This document shows, piece after piece, positions 13,086-20,931 of a stretch of 37,690 nt of DNA. Under the pieces are notes generated by a model. It did not search any database. It was not told where the DNA came from and was given only the letters and a program-made list of their open reading frames with translations. The stretch spans positions 1 through 37,690 of IMG/VR virus record IMGVR_UViG_3300048587_000213; one strand, 5' to 3'. The position numbers were made by a program, and so were the translations under genes. Every line of letters begins with the position of its first letter. The first letter of the stretch is position 1. The stretch comes from a virus.

Positions 13086-14677
13086 ATCTTCTGGATTCCG
13101 CCATCGCCGCGGTTTCGCCGGCGCTCGCGATCAAGCGCGCCCAGGCGCGCAACGTGCTTGCGGCATATGAAGGCGGCAAATCAACCAAGCGCCGCAAGAA
13201 AAACAAAGACAACAGCACGGGCGAGCGGCAGGTGGTGCGTGACGCCGCAACGGTGCGCGCCACCATGCGCGATCTGGAGCGCAACCACGATCTGCTCCGT
13301 GGTGCGCTGCTAACGCTGACGCGCAGTGTTATCGGCCCAGCGGGTATCAGCGTCGAGCCCACTCCGCGGATTGGCAAGCCAGGCGCCGAGAACTACGACG
13401 ATATCGACGACGACTTCGCTCGCGACTTGCTCAACCTGTGGCGCGAGTGGACCGCCAGCCCGGAAGTTACGCGCACCATGTCCTGGGTGCAGGCGCAGGA
13501 ACTGGCTTGCCGGTCCTGGCTTCGTGATGGCGAGATGTTCGTGCAACTGGTCGAAGGCAACGGTGCCTTCATCCGTCATGCCTCGCGGATCCCGCTGTCT
13601 CTGGAATTGCTGGAGGCGGACGTAGTGCCGCTGAATTACGACAGTGACACCCCGAATATCCAGGCAGGCATCGAGCGCAACGAGTGGGGCCAGCCCATCG
13701 CGTATCACGTCCACAAGCGTCACCCCGGCAACGGTGGGTGGTTCGTCGAGAACGATCTGAAGCGGGTGCCGGCCGAACGCTTCCTGCATCTTGCCGTACG
13801 CGAGCGTCTGTCTGGCCTTCGTGGCATCAGCCTGTTCGCCAGCGCCATTGATCGTCTGCTCGACATCAAGGACTACGAAGAATCCGAGCGGACCGCCGCA
13901 CGCATCGCCGCACGCATCGCGGCATTCATCAAGCGCGACAAAGACATGGACGGCTACGTGCCGCCCACCAACGACGATGGCAGCGCAGTGGAGCGCGACT
14001 TCCTTCTCGAGGCTGGTGCGATTTTCACCGACCTGATACCAGGCGAAGAGATCGAGATGGTCAACCCGAATCGCCCCAACACTGCGCTGGGCGATTTCCG
14101 CATGAACATGCTGCGTGCTGCCTCGCGCCCTGCGCAGCTCAGCTATTCCAGCTTTGCCGGCGACTACGACGGCACGTACTCCGCGCAGCGCCAGGAGCTG
14201 GTCGAGTCTTACGACGGCTACCGCATGCTCACGCAACAATTCGTGTCGCGCTTCATCCAGCCCGTCTGGGAACGCTTCGTGCAGATGGCCATTGTGTCGG
14301 GGCAGTTGAAAGTGCCGGCACACATCCGGCCCGAGACCGTTGCTCAAGCGGAATTCCGCGGCCCGAAGATGCCGTGGATTGATCCGAAGAAAGAAGCCGA
14401 CGCGATGTTGCTCATGTCGCGTGGCGGCATCCAGTCGCTGCAGCAGCTCATCGCCGAGCGTGGTGGTCGCTTGCAGGACGTGTTCGAACAGCTGCGTCGC
14501 GAGCGCGCCTTGGCGGATGAACTTGGCCTGGTGCTGGAGTCTGACGCACGCAACACGCTATCGACAGCACAGCAGTCACCAGCGCCAGAAGAGCCTGAAG
14601 AAGAAGAGAAAACTCGTCGCGGACCGCGCAGTCGCGCCGCTCGCATGCGCCTGGTCAATAACGGAGACACCGTCTGA
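13082..14677 (+). CDS. Portal protein (lambda gpB-like)
   Basis: The 531-residue protein starts at GTG 13082-13084, overlapping the upstream stop. It is a lambda-family portal: RDLERNHDLLRGALLTLTRS near the start, GISLFASAIDRLLDIKDYEE in the middle, and a C-terminal LSYSSFAGDYDGTYSAQRQE. It forms the dodecameric channel at one vertex for DNA entry and exit. The C-terminus is charged and probably flexible. It shares one base (TGATG) with the capsid fusion gene. Confidence 0.95.
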   Translation: MNLLDSAIAAVSPALAIKRAQARNVLAAYEGGKSTKRRKKNKDNSTGERQVVRDAATVRATMRDLERNHDLLRGALLTLTRSVIGPAGISVEPTPRIGKPGAENYDDIDDDFARDLLNLWREWTASPEVTRTMSWVQAQELACRSWLRDGEMFVQLVEGNGAFIRHASRIPLSLELLEADVVPLNYDSDTPNIQAGIERNEWGQPIAYHVHKRHPGNGGWFVENDLKRVPAERFLHLAVRERLSGLRGISLFASAIDRLLDIKDYEESERTAARIAARIAAFIKRDKDMDGYVPPTNDDGSAVERDFLLEAGAIFTDLIPGEEIEMVNPNRPNTALGDFRMNMLRAASRPAQLSYSSFAGDYDGTYSAQRQELVESYDGYRMLTQQFVSRFIQPVWERFVQMAIVSGQLKVPAHIRPETVAQAEFRGPKMPWIDPKKEADAMLLMSRGGIQSLQQLIAERGGRLQDVFEQLRRERALADELGLVLESDARNTLSTAQQSPAPEEPEEEEKTRRGPRSRAARMRLVNNGDTV

Positions 14678-16911
14678 TGAAAACCAATCTGCTCACCACG
14701 GCGCTACTGCTGGCCATGGCCACCGGCGTACAGGCAGGTCCACGCGACCCGCACAACCGGCCGCATATCGAGCCTGTCATGCGCTTGGCACCAATGGCGG
14801 CGGATGCGAGCGCCTACGAACTGCTGATCTACGGCGATATCGGTGACAGCTGGTGGGGCGATTCGGTCACAGCGCAGTCGGTGGCCCAACAGCTCAACGA
14901 TCTGCCCGCCACGGTTGCCACTATCAATGTGCGCATCAACAGCTACGGCGGCAGCGTTGCCGATGGATTTGCCATCTACAACGCACTGAAGCGCCACAAG
15001 GCGACGAAGGCCGTGACCGTGGACGGCGTGGCAATGTCAAGCGCATCGCTGATTGCCATGGCCGGTGATACCCGCGAAGTTCCGCCCACCTCGCTGCTCA
15101 TGATCCACGCGCCCTGGGGCGGCCTGTATGGCAATGCCGTAGAGATGCGGCAGTACGCCGACGTGCTGGACAAGTTCAGCGAGGCCATGGCCGATGCCTA
15201 CGTCACCGCATCTGGCATGTCGCGAGAAGACGTGCTGGCGTTGCTGACCGATGGCGTCGACCACTACTACACCGGCGACGAAGCAGTCGCTGCTGGCTTC
15301 GCGACTGCGCTCGGCAACACGCTCGAGGAAGACAAGGACCCGGACGAGAACGCCAGGGCCTTCGCCGCGGCGCTGCTTGAACGCATCAGCGCTCGGGGCG
15401 CACCTGCGAAGTATGCCGGCCTTGCTGTCGCTGCCGCGCTGCGTTCCGCACCTCACGCCGCCACAACCAAGCCCGCGCCTGCAGCGCCGGCTGCCACGAA
15501 TCCGCCGGTCATCCAGACCGAGCCCACCCCGCCGGCGGATGCCGGTAATCCAACTGGAGTTACCACCATGAACGAAGAAGAAAAGAAGGCCGCCGCCAAG
15601 GCTGCCGTCGCCGCCGACAAGGCACGCCGTGACGCCATCCGCTCGCAGTTCGCTCCGTTCGTGGCGCGCACTGACCTGGATGTCGCTGCCATCGCCAAGG
15701 TCCAGCAGGAATGCGAGGACAACGACGAAATCACCCCTGAAGCTGCTGGCACTAAATTGCTCGCACTGCTGGGCAAAGACACCACGCCCATTGCCGGCAA
15801 CCACCGCGTGGAAGCGGGCAACCAGGACGAAACCAAGACCTACCGCGACGGCGCGATCAACGCCGTGCTGCACCGCTACAACCCGGGCGCCTACAAGCTG
15901 GACGAACAGTCAAACGGCTTCCGTGGCTTCGACCTGATGGACCTCGCCCGCGATACGCTGGCCCGTGCCGGCAAGAACACCCGCGGCATGTCCAAGTCCG
16001 AGATCGCCGTGCAGGCGATGCAGACCACCAGCGACTTCCCCAACATCCTGGAGAACGTGGTCACCAAGAGCTTGCGCTCCGGCTACGCCGGTACGATGCG
16101 CACGTTCCTGCCCTTCAGCCGCCAGGCCATCCTGCCCGATTTCAAGCAGATCAGCCGCGCCCAGTTGGGCGGTGCGCCCAGCCTGAAGCGCGTGCTGGAA
16201 GGTGCCGAGTATGAGCACGGTGTCATCGGCGACGGCGCCGAGAAGTATGCCGTGCAGAAGTACGGCCGCATCGTTTCGCTGAGTTGGGAAACCATCGTCA
16301 ACGACGACCTGGACGCGCTGACCCGCATCCCGTTCGCATTCGGCGCCAGTGCGGCCGACCTCGAATCCGACCTGGTCTACGCGATCCTGACCGGCAATGC
16401 CGCAATGTCCGACAACGTTGCCCTGTTCCACGCGGACCACGGCAACCTCGGCACCGCCGCCAAGCTGGCCGATGCACTCGATCCGACCAAGGCCAATCCG
16501 CTGGCGGAAATGCGCCAGAAGATGCTGTTGCAGAAGGGCCTCGAGGGTCGCTACATCACCGTGCGTCCGCAGTTCCTTATCGTGCCGCCGGAGCTGGAAG
16601 AGGTGGCGCTGAAGGCAACCAACGCTGCCATCGTCGCGTCGAAGGGTATCGACCTCAACGTCACCGGCGTCAGCCTGACGCCCATCGTCGAGCCGCGTCT
16701 GCATGACGGCAGTGCGACGGCATGGTTCGGTGCCGCGGCGCCGGGAACCATCGACACCATCGAGTACGCCTACCTGGAAGGCCACGAAGGCGTGTTCACC
16801 GAAACCAAGTCCGGTTTCGAAGTGGACGGCGTGCAGATCAAGTGCCGCCACGTGTTCGGTGCCAAGGCCATCGACTTCCGCGGCCTGTTCAAGAACGCCG
16901 GTCTGGCCTGA
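14677..16911 (+). CDS. Fusion of ClpP-like prohead protease, scaffold and major capsid protein
   Basis: The protein has 744 residues. Residues about 45-215 are a ClpP/S49-like prohead protease: INSYGGSVADGFAIYNAL at 87-104, the catalytic-serine region GVAMSSASLIAMAG at 117-130 and MIHAPWGG with the likely His at 142-149. Residues about 216-390 are Ala/Pro/Glu-rich and charged, as in scaffolds. The rest (about 391-744) is a HK97-fold-type major capsid protein. The first 20 residues look like a signal peptide, which is odd for a cytoplasmic head protein. An internal in-frame ATG at 15568 with its own ribosome binding site could yield the scaffold-capsid part alone. Confidence 0.9.
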   Translation: MKTNLLTTALLLAMATGVQAGPRDPHNRPHIEPVMRLAPMAADASAYELLIYGDIGDSWWGDSVTAQSVAQQLNDLPATVATINVRINSYGGSVADGFAIYNALKRHKATKAVTVDGVAMSSASLIAMAGDTREVPPTSLLMIHAPWGGLYGNAVEMRQYADVLDKFSEAMADAYVTASGMSREDVLALLTDGVDHYYTGDEAVAAGFATALGNTLEEDKDPDENARAFAAALLERISARGAPAKYAGLAVAAALRSAPHAATTKPAPAAPAATNPPVIQTEPTPPADAGNPTGVTTMNEEEKKAAAKAAVAADKARRDAIRSQFAPFVARTDLDVAAIAKVQQECEDNDEITPEAAGTKLLALLGKDTTPIAGNHRVEAGNQDETKTYRDGAINAVLHRYNPGAYKLDEQSNGFRGFDLMDLARDTLARAGKNTRGMSKSEIAVQAMQTTSDFPNILENVVTKSLRSGYAGTMRTFLPFSRQAILPDFKQISRAQLGGAPSLKRVLEGAEYEHGVIGDGAEKYAVQKYGRIVSLSWETIVNDDLDALTRIPFAFGASAADLESDLVYAILTGNAAMSDNVALFHADHGNLGTAAKLADALDPTKANPLAEMRQKMLLQKGLEGRYITVRPQFLIVPPELEEVALKATNAAIVASKGIDLNVTGVSLTPIVEPRLHDGSATAWFGAAAPGTIDTIEYAYLEGHEGVFTETKSGFEVDGVQIKCRHVFGAKAIDFRGLFKNAGLA
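15568..16911 (+). CDS. Possible separate scaffold/major capsid product from an internal start
   Basis: ATG 15568-15570 is codon 298 of the fusion gene, in frame, and is preceded by TGGAG at 15555-15559 with 8-base spacing. Translation from here would give 447 residues beginning MNEEEKKAAAKAA: an acidic/basic helical delta-like or scaffold region followed by the capsid domain. Lambda makes its scaffold Nu3 from an internal start in the protease gene C, which is a precedent. This would allow many capsid subunits per protease. It is inferred from the ribosome binding site only. Confidence 0.5.
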   Translation: MNEEEKKAAAKAAVAADKARRDAIRSQFAPFVARTDLDVAAIAKVQQECEDNDEITPEAAGTKLLALLGKDTTPIAGNHRVEAGNQDETKTYRDGAINAVLHRYNPGAYKLDEQSNGFRGFDLMDLARDTLARAGKNTRGMSKSEIAVQAMQTTSDFPNILENVVTKSLRSGYAGTMRTFLPFSRQAILPDFKQISRAQLGGAPSLKRVLEGAEYEHGVIGDGAEKYAVQKYGRIVSLSWETIVNDDLDALTRIPFAFGASAADLESDLVYAILTGNAAMSDNVALFHADHGNLGTAAKLADALDPTKANPLAEMRQKMLLQKGLEGRYITVRPQFLIVPPELEEVALKATNAAIVASKGIDLNVTGVSLTPIVEPRLHDGSATAWFGAAAPGTIDTIEYAYLEGHEGVFTETKSGFEVDGVQIKCRHVFGAKAIDFRGLFKNAGLA

Positions 16912-16918
16912 TCCAGCG

Positions 16919-16940
16919 CGGCGCGGTGAAAGCCGCGCCG
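16919..16940 (+). promoter_or_regulatory. GC-rich hairpin after the capsid gene
   Basis: CGGCGCGG and CCGCGCCG form a perfect 8-bp stem around a TGAAAG loop. No T-run follows, so it is probably not a strong terminator. It may stabilise the capsid mRNA or partly uncouple the decoration gene. Confidence 0.4.
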
Positions 16941-16994
16941 GTTCCTGGTTAGTTCGATACCCGCACTCACTCAATCTCTTCGAGGTATATCGCA

Positions 16995-17369
16995 ATGGAA
17001 AACTATGTTGATGACGGCACGACCGTCAACTACACCAACGGCGGCGGCACCACCATCGCCAGCGGCACGCTCATCAAGATGAGCCACTGCTTGGGCGTCG
17101 CGCTTGTCGACATCGCTGCCGGTGCGACTGGTGCGGTGAAGATCAAGGGCAAAGTCACGGCACCCAAGGTGTCTGCCGCGGTGTTCGCGGTCGGCGAGAA
17201 GCTTGTGTTCGATATCAGCGCCAACAGCGGCGTGGGTGCATTCGATGACTCGGCAGCTTCGCCGGCCACCGGAGACGTCACGGGTGGCGCGATCGCAGCG
17301 GTCGCCGGCGCCAACACCGAGACCACGTGCACCGTGATCCTGACGCCAGGCAACGCAACCCTGACGTAA
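16995..17369 (+). CDS. Capsid decoration protein (DUF2190)
   Basis: The 124-residue protein starts at ATG 16995 with GAGG upstream. It is mostly beta strand and Gly/Ala-rich (GTTIASGTLIKMSHCLGVAL, then AVKIKGKVTA), matching the DUF2190 family that sits after major capsid genes and is thought to act as cement on the capsid surface. It is the last gene before the strong terminator at 17377-17429, so high expression with the capsid is likely. Confidence 0.8.
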   Translation: MENYVDDGTTVNYTNGGGTTIASGTLIKMSHCLGVALVDIAAGATGAVKIKGKVTAPKVSAAVFAVGEKLVFDISANSGVGAFDDSAASPATGDVTGGAIAAVAGANTETTCTVILTPGNATLT

Positions 17370-17376
17370 GTCCTGG

Positions 17377-17429
17377 CCACCACCGCACGCAGATGCCCGG
17401 GTGGCGCGTGCGGTGGTGGGTCTTTTTTT
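17377..17429 (+). terminator. Strong intrinsic terminator after the head operon
   Basis: A perfect 14-bp stem, CCACCACCGCACGC (17377-17390) with GCGTGCGGTGGTGG (17406-17419), has a 15-base loop and is followed by TCTTTTTTT. It separates the head operon from the lysis genes, which then need read-through or their own promoter. Confidence 0.9.
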
Positions 17430-17451
17430 ACCAAGTAGTCGGACAGGGGCG

Positions 17452-17754
17452 ATGAGCGAGCAGCACATGAACATCGAGCAGGCCACAGAGAGCACGTTAG
17501 CCAAGGCGATCACGCGCTTCGGCGTGCCTCTGTTCCTATCAGTCATCAGTTTTCTTGGCGGCATCGTGCTGCTGGATATCCGCAGTGAGACACGCGAGAA
17601 CGGTACCGAACAGGCCAAACAGAGTCGTGAGCTGCAGCAGTTGACGGCCGACGTACGCGTGTTGAAAGAGACCGTCAATGCCGGACTTGTCTGGCGCATC
17701 ACCGAAATCGAACGCCGCGTCAACACCGTCGAACAGGCACAGAAGACCCCATGA
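17452..17754 (+). CDS. Membrane coiled-coil protein in the lysis cassette
   Basis: The protein is 100 residues from ATG 17452-17454 (GGGG upstream); the frame is open upstream but only across the terminator. One membrane helix lies at about 23-43, followed by a heptad-rich stretch (TEQAKQSRELQQLTADVRVL, then TEIERRVNTVEQ). Position before the endolysin with a 4-bp overlap makes a holin, antiholin or other lysis accessory role likely, but the family is not recognised. Confidence 0.6.
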   Translation: MSEQHMNIEQATESTLAKAITRFGVPLFLSVISFLGGIVLLDIRSETRENGTEQAKQSRELQQLTADVRVLKETVNAGLVWRITEIERRVNTVEQAQKTP

Positions 17755-18272
17755 CTGACCGCTTCCCCATCTTCATTGACCGGCTGCTTTCACACGAAGG
17801 CGGCTACACCGCTGACAGTCGTGATCCGGGCAACTGGACGGGTGGTCGGGTGGGTGTCGGCCAGCTGAAGGGCACGAAGTTCGGCATCGCTGCCAACACG
17901 TATCCGACGCTGGACATCAAGAACCTGACGCGGGAGCAAGCCATTGCGATCTACCGCCGCGATTTCTGGGAAGCCGCCAAGTGCGACAAGTTGGCGCCAG
18001 TGGTCGCGTTCCAGTTGCTGGACGGCGCAGTCAACAGCGGCATCGCCCAGGCCACGCGCTGGCTGCAGCGTGCCGTCAAGGTCGCGGACGACGGAATGAT
18101 CGGAAACATGACGCTGGCGGCCATACGGGCCACGGATCACAACGACATCGCGTATCGATTCAATGCGGATCGCATGGAGTTCATGACGCGCTTGAAGAAC
18201 TGGAAGGTGCACGGCGCGGGTTGGATGCGCCGTATCGCCGCCAACTTGCGGTTCGCCGCCGAAGACAACTGA
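17751..18272 (+). CDS. Endolysin, glycoside hydrolase family 108
   Basis: The 173-residue protein carries the GH108 signature HEGGY at 15-19, where E16 is the catalytic glutamate, then GGVGQ-like and TKFGI segments, and a C-terminal peptidoglycan-binding-like part (VNSGIAQATRWLQRAVKVAD DG region around residues 93-115). It should cleave the glycan strands of peptidoglycan at the end of infection. It has no signal peptide, so it needs a holin for export. Confidence 0.85.
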   Translation: MTDRFPIFIDRLLSHEGGYTADSRDPGNWTGGRVGVGQLKGTKFGIAANTYPTLDIKNLTREQAIAIYRRDFWEAAKCDKLAPVVAFQLLDGAVNSGIAQATRWLQRAVKVADDGMIGNMTLAAIRATDHNDIAYRFNADRMEFMTRLKNWKVHGAGWMRRIAANLRFAAEDN

Positions 18273-18282
18273 GGATCCTGAC

Positions 18283-18639
18283 ATGCAACTCTTCTTCACC
18301 CTGCTCCTGGTCCTGCTGATCGCAGTGGCTTACCTGTTCTACGACAAGTTCACCCGCAAGGGTGCCGTGCCGCTGGGTAGCGCGTGGAAGTCCTTCACTG
18401 TCTGGCTGGCCGCTGCCGGCACCGTGTTGGGACAGTACCTGGTGGACCTGTTTGCATGGGGTGCCACGCAGGTGGATTTCCTGCAGGACCGGTTCGGCGG
18501 CTTGCTCGCGGATCCATCGGCTGGCCAGGCGCTGCAGCTGCTGAGTTGGTTTTTCCTGTTGCTGCGACTGAAGGGGCAGGGCTTGCCGAGCATCCGCCTG
18601 CCTGATCTGCCGGACGACACCAACACGGCGGGCGCCTGA
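18283..18639 (+). CDS. Holin-like membrane protein
   Basis: The 118-residue protein starts at ATG 18283, with GAGGA upstream. Hydrophobic segments lie at about 2-20, 37-56 and 83-95, with a Pro/Asp-rich C-terminal tail. Three membrane spans and the place between endolysin and spanin genes fit a holin that makes the lethal membrane hole. The spans are judged by eye. Confidence 0.65.
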   Translation: MQLFFTLLLVLLIAVAYLFYDKFTRKGAVPLGSAWKSFTVWLAAAGTVLGQYLVDLFAWGATQVDFLQDRFGGLLADPSAGQALQLLSWFFLLLRLKGQGLPSIRLPDLPDDTNTAGA

Positions 18640-18648
18640 GATCCACTC

Positions 18649-19104
18649 ATGACCATCCTGGCCAAGCTCAGCGTCAAGCCACTGCTGTACGCCATCGGCG
18701 TGCTACTGGTGGTGGTGGTCGCGTTGTCCGTCGCCCTGTTCGTGCAGGGTGCGCGTGTCGACACGGCCACTGCTGAGCGCGCCACTGCCGAAGCGGCACA
18801 GCGCAGCACGGTCACCGAGCGCGAGGCCTGGAAGGTTCGCGCAGACGAACTGGCCGCGGCAAACGCCGCCTACGGCACCAGCTTCCGCCAGCTGCAGGCG
18901 GAATTGAAGCTGGCGCAGGACCAGGCCACAGAGGTGCGCACGCAGGCCGCGGAAGCGCAGGCCATCGCTCAGCGCGAAACCGCTGCGGCCGAGCGGACGC
19001 TGAAGGAATTCACCACGCGCTACCAGGTGCAGAGCCGCGTCGCGGATTGCGCTCGCGCCCTTGAACAAGTGGAGGCGGTATGTCCGGCATTCGAGCACTA
19101 CTGA
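18649..19104 (+). CDS. Inner membrane spanin (Rz-like)
   Basis: The 151-residue protein has a single N-terminal membrane helix at about 11-32 and then a long periplasmic coiled coil (from TATAERATAEAAQRS through QLQAELKLAQDQATEVRTQA) with Cys residues near the end. With the overlapping lipoprotein gene it would form the Rz/Rz1 complex that fuses inner and outer membranes in the last step of lysis of Gram-negative hosts. Confidence 0.75.
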   Translation: MTILAKLSVKPLLYAIGVLLVVVVALSVALFVQGARVDTATAERATAEAAQRSTVTEREAWKVRADELAAANAAYGTSFRQLQAELKLAQDQATEVRTQAAEAQAIAQRETAAAERTLKEFTTRYQVQSRVADCARALEQVEAVCPAFEHY

Positions 19105-19376
19105 TCCTCCTGGCGATCGCACTGCTGGCCGCCTGTGGCCGCAACGCCAAGCCCGATCTGCCGCCTGCTGCTGGCGCAGTCACGCCCGTCGTGCAGGTGG
19201 TCGAGCGTCGCGTGTACGTGCCGATTGGCGAAGACCTCACGCGACCCGAGCCGATCGCGGAAGGTCCGATATCCATGTGCTTCGACGTGGCCGCCCAGCG
19301 CCGCGCCGCGATCGAGCGTGGCAATGCCAAGCTCAAGGCGATCGGGGCGAAGCAAGGCACGGTGGTAACGCCGTGA
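19080..19376 (+). CDS. Outer membrane spanin lipoprotein (Rz1-like)
   Basis: The 98-residue protein starts 25 bp before the end of the Rz gene, in another frame. The signal sequence has a clear lipobox LLAAC with Cys19. The mature part is Pro-rich near its start (KPDLPPAAGAV), as usual for o-spanins. The gene ends in a GTGA overlap with the neck protein gene. Confidence 0.75.
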   Translation: MSGIRALLILLAIALLAACGRNAKPDLPPAAGAVTPVVQVVERRVYVPIGEDLTRPEPIAEGPISMCFDVAAQRRAAIERGNAKLKAIGAKQGTVVTP

Positions 19377-20152
19377 GCCTGATCAAGATCCAAGTCGATG
19401 CTGATGACATGCTCAATCGGCACTTCACCGAGATCGAGCAGAAGAACCTGCCGTTCGCGGTGATGCAGGCGGCCAATGCGACCGCCTTCGGTGTGCGCGA
19501 AGCCTGGAAGAAGGAAGCGCCCCACGTGTTCGATAACCCGGTGTCGCTGACCATCAACGCCGCGCAATACCGCAAGGCGACCAAGAACAAGTTGTACGCC
19601 GAGGTCTACCTGCGCGACGAAGCGACCAACGGCACGCCGCCTGCGAAGTACCTGCTGCCGCAGGTGGAAGGCGGCACGCGCCGCAAGAAAGGCCTTGAGG
19701 TGCTGCTGCAGGCGAAGGGCGCCATGCCCGCCGGTATGTTCGCCGTGCCTGGCAAGGGCGCCACGTTGGATGCGTCCGGCAACATCCAGAAAGGGCAGAT
19801 CAACAAGATCCTGTCGCAGCTGGGTGCGCGCAACGATTCGCTGCAGAACGAAACGGACACCAGTCGTGATCGTCGCCGCAAGCGTGCCGCCAAGAAAGGC
19901 GACCGCGGCGGCGAGTTCTTCGCCATACAGAAGCAGCGCGGCCGCATGATGCCCGGCATCTACGAGCGCCTGCGGACTGGCTTCGGCAGCGGTGTGCGCT
20001 CAGTGCTGGTCTTCGTCAATCGCACCAGTTACAAGCCTCGGTACAACATCTTCGACTATGCCCAGCGCACCTGGGACAAGCTGATGCCGTTCCACTTCCA
20101 GCGCGAGTTGGAGAAGGCCGTGCAGACCTCCAAGTTCAGGGGGCAGGCATGA
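19373..20152 (+). CDS. Minor tail/neck protein (lambda gpZ-like)
   Basis: The protein is 259 residues from GTG 19373-19375, chosen because it overlaps the Rz1 stop; the frame is open upstream only as a shadow. It is highly basic in the middle (DRRRKRAAKKGDRGGEFF), with an N-terminal helix containing FAVMQAANATAFGVREAWKK and a C-terminal FDYAQRTWDKLMPFHFQREL. Size, charge and position before FII-like and U-like genes match gpZ-type neck proteins. The family match was made by eye. Confidence 0.65.
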   Translation: MSLIKIQVDADDMLNRHFTEIEQKNLPFAVMQAANATAFGVREAWKKEAPHVFDNPVSLTINAAQYRKATKNKLYAEVYLRDEATNGTPPAKYLLPQVEGGTRRKKGLEVLLQAKGAMPAGMFAVPGKGATLDASGNIQKGQINKILSQLGARNDSLQNETDTSRDRRRKRAAKKGDRGGEFFAIQKQRGRMMPGIYERLRTGFGSGVRSVLVFVNRTSYKPRYNIFDYAQRTWDKLMPFHFQRELEKAVQTSKFRGQA

Positions 20153-20472
20153 GCCAGCAAGCCTTCCTGCGCGACTTCGACAACGCGGCCTTCGCTACAT
20201 TCCTGGCGGCTGGTTTGGCCGACGTGGCCACGTACACCACCGCAGACGGCCTGACGACGACGGCATGCGATGTGCTGGTCGACCGTAACGTGCGCGACTT
20301 CGGTGAGGACGCATCGCCGGTTGCAGCGGCCTACACGCTGGTCACCTTCCAGCGCGCCCAGGTCACGCCCGCACGCGGCGGCACGGTAGTGGTGGAAGGT
20401 GAGTCCTTCACGCTCGATGCCGAAGTGCGCAGCGATGAATCCATTACGCGCTGGGTGGTGACCCGTGTCTAG
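20149..20472 (+). CDS. Head-tail connector (lambda gpFII-like)
   Basis: The 107-residue protein starts at ATG 20149, in a 4-bp overlap with the upstream gene. An N-terminal helix (LRDFDNAAFATFLAAGLAD) precedes a beta barrel containing CDVLVDRNVRDFGED, a TLVTFQRAQVTP strand and a VVVEGESFTLD hairpin, as in gpFII-type proteins that join head and tail. The order after a gpZ-like gene supports the call. Confidence 0.7.
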   Translation: MSQQAFLRDFDNAAFATFLAAGLADVATYTTADGLTTTACDVLVDRNVRDFGEDASPVAAAYTLVTFQRAQVTPARGGTVVVEGESFTLDAEVRSDESITRWVVTRV

Positions 20473-20896
20473 CCGCGCAGACCTGAAGGCCGCCGTCATC
20501 GCCTGCCTGGCGCGCATCGCCACGGTCGACGGTTACCACACCAACGCCGGCAGCGTGGTCACCGGCGAGCCTGGCCAGATTGCCGACGATGCCACGGCCG
20601 CACTCGCCGTGGTGATAGAAGCGCAAGCGCGTGCCACAGATCCGGCAGTACTCCGCACGCATCGCCTCACCACCGTTGCGGTGATCGCCAAGGTGCCAGC
20701 TGCACAGGCGAATGCGCAGGATCGACTGGAGCTGATCCTGGACGACGTGGAGCGCGCCATGGACGGCCAGCAGGCCCGCTATCCCAAAGGCATCAGCACA
20801 CCGCAATACCAATCCATGCAGCCCGTTGTCGCCGAAGCCGGTACCGGCTGGGTGGGTGCGGTGCTGCGCTACACCTCACACGTACCGATTCGATAA
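20465..20896 (+). CDS. Tail terminator (lambda gpU-like)
   Basis: The 143-residue protein starts at GTG 20465-20467, overlapping the upstream TAG. It is an alpha-beta protein with an N-terminal SRADLKAAVIACLARI helix, a VVIEAQAR strand and a C-terminal VGAVLRYTSHVPI strand. gpU-type proteins cap the tail tube and set its length. Position between the FII-like connector and the tube protein fits. Confidence 0.7.
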   Translation: MSSRADLKAAVIACLARIATVDGYHTNAGSVVTGEPGQIADDATAALAVVIEAQARATDPAVLRTHRLTTVAVIAKVPAAQANAQDRLELILDDVERAMDGQQARYPKGISTPQYQSMQPVVAEAGTGWVGAVLRYTSHVPIR

Positions 20897-20931
20897 CCCG
20901 CCGCCCCGCGGCACAACCGGAGAAAGCCACC

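Noticed and set aside
14677-16911. Frameshift or sequencing error merging two separate genes (protease and capsid)
   Set aside because: The frame is open and natural throughout, the linker resembles a scaffold, and protease-capsid fusions exist; an internal start explains it better.
18339-18815. Minus-strand open frame over the holin and Rz genes
   Set aside because: It is Ser/Thr/Arg-rich shadow of well-supported plus-strand lysis genes and has no ribosome binding site.
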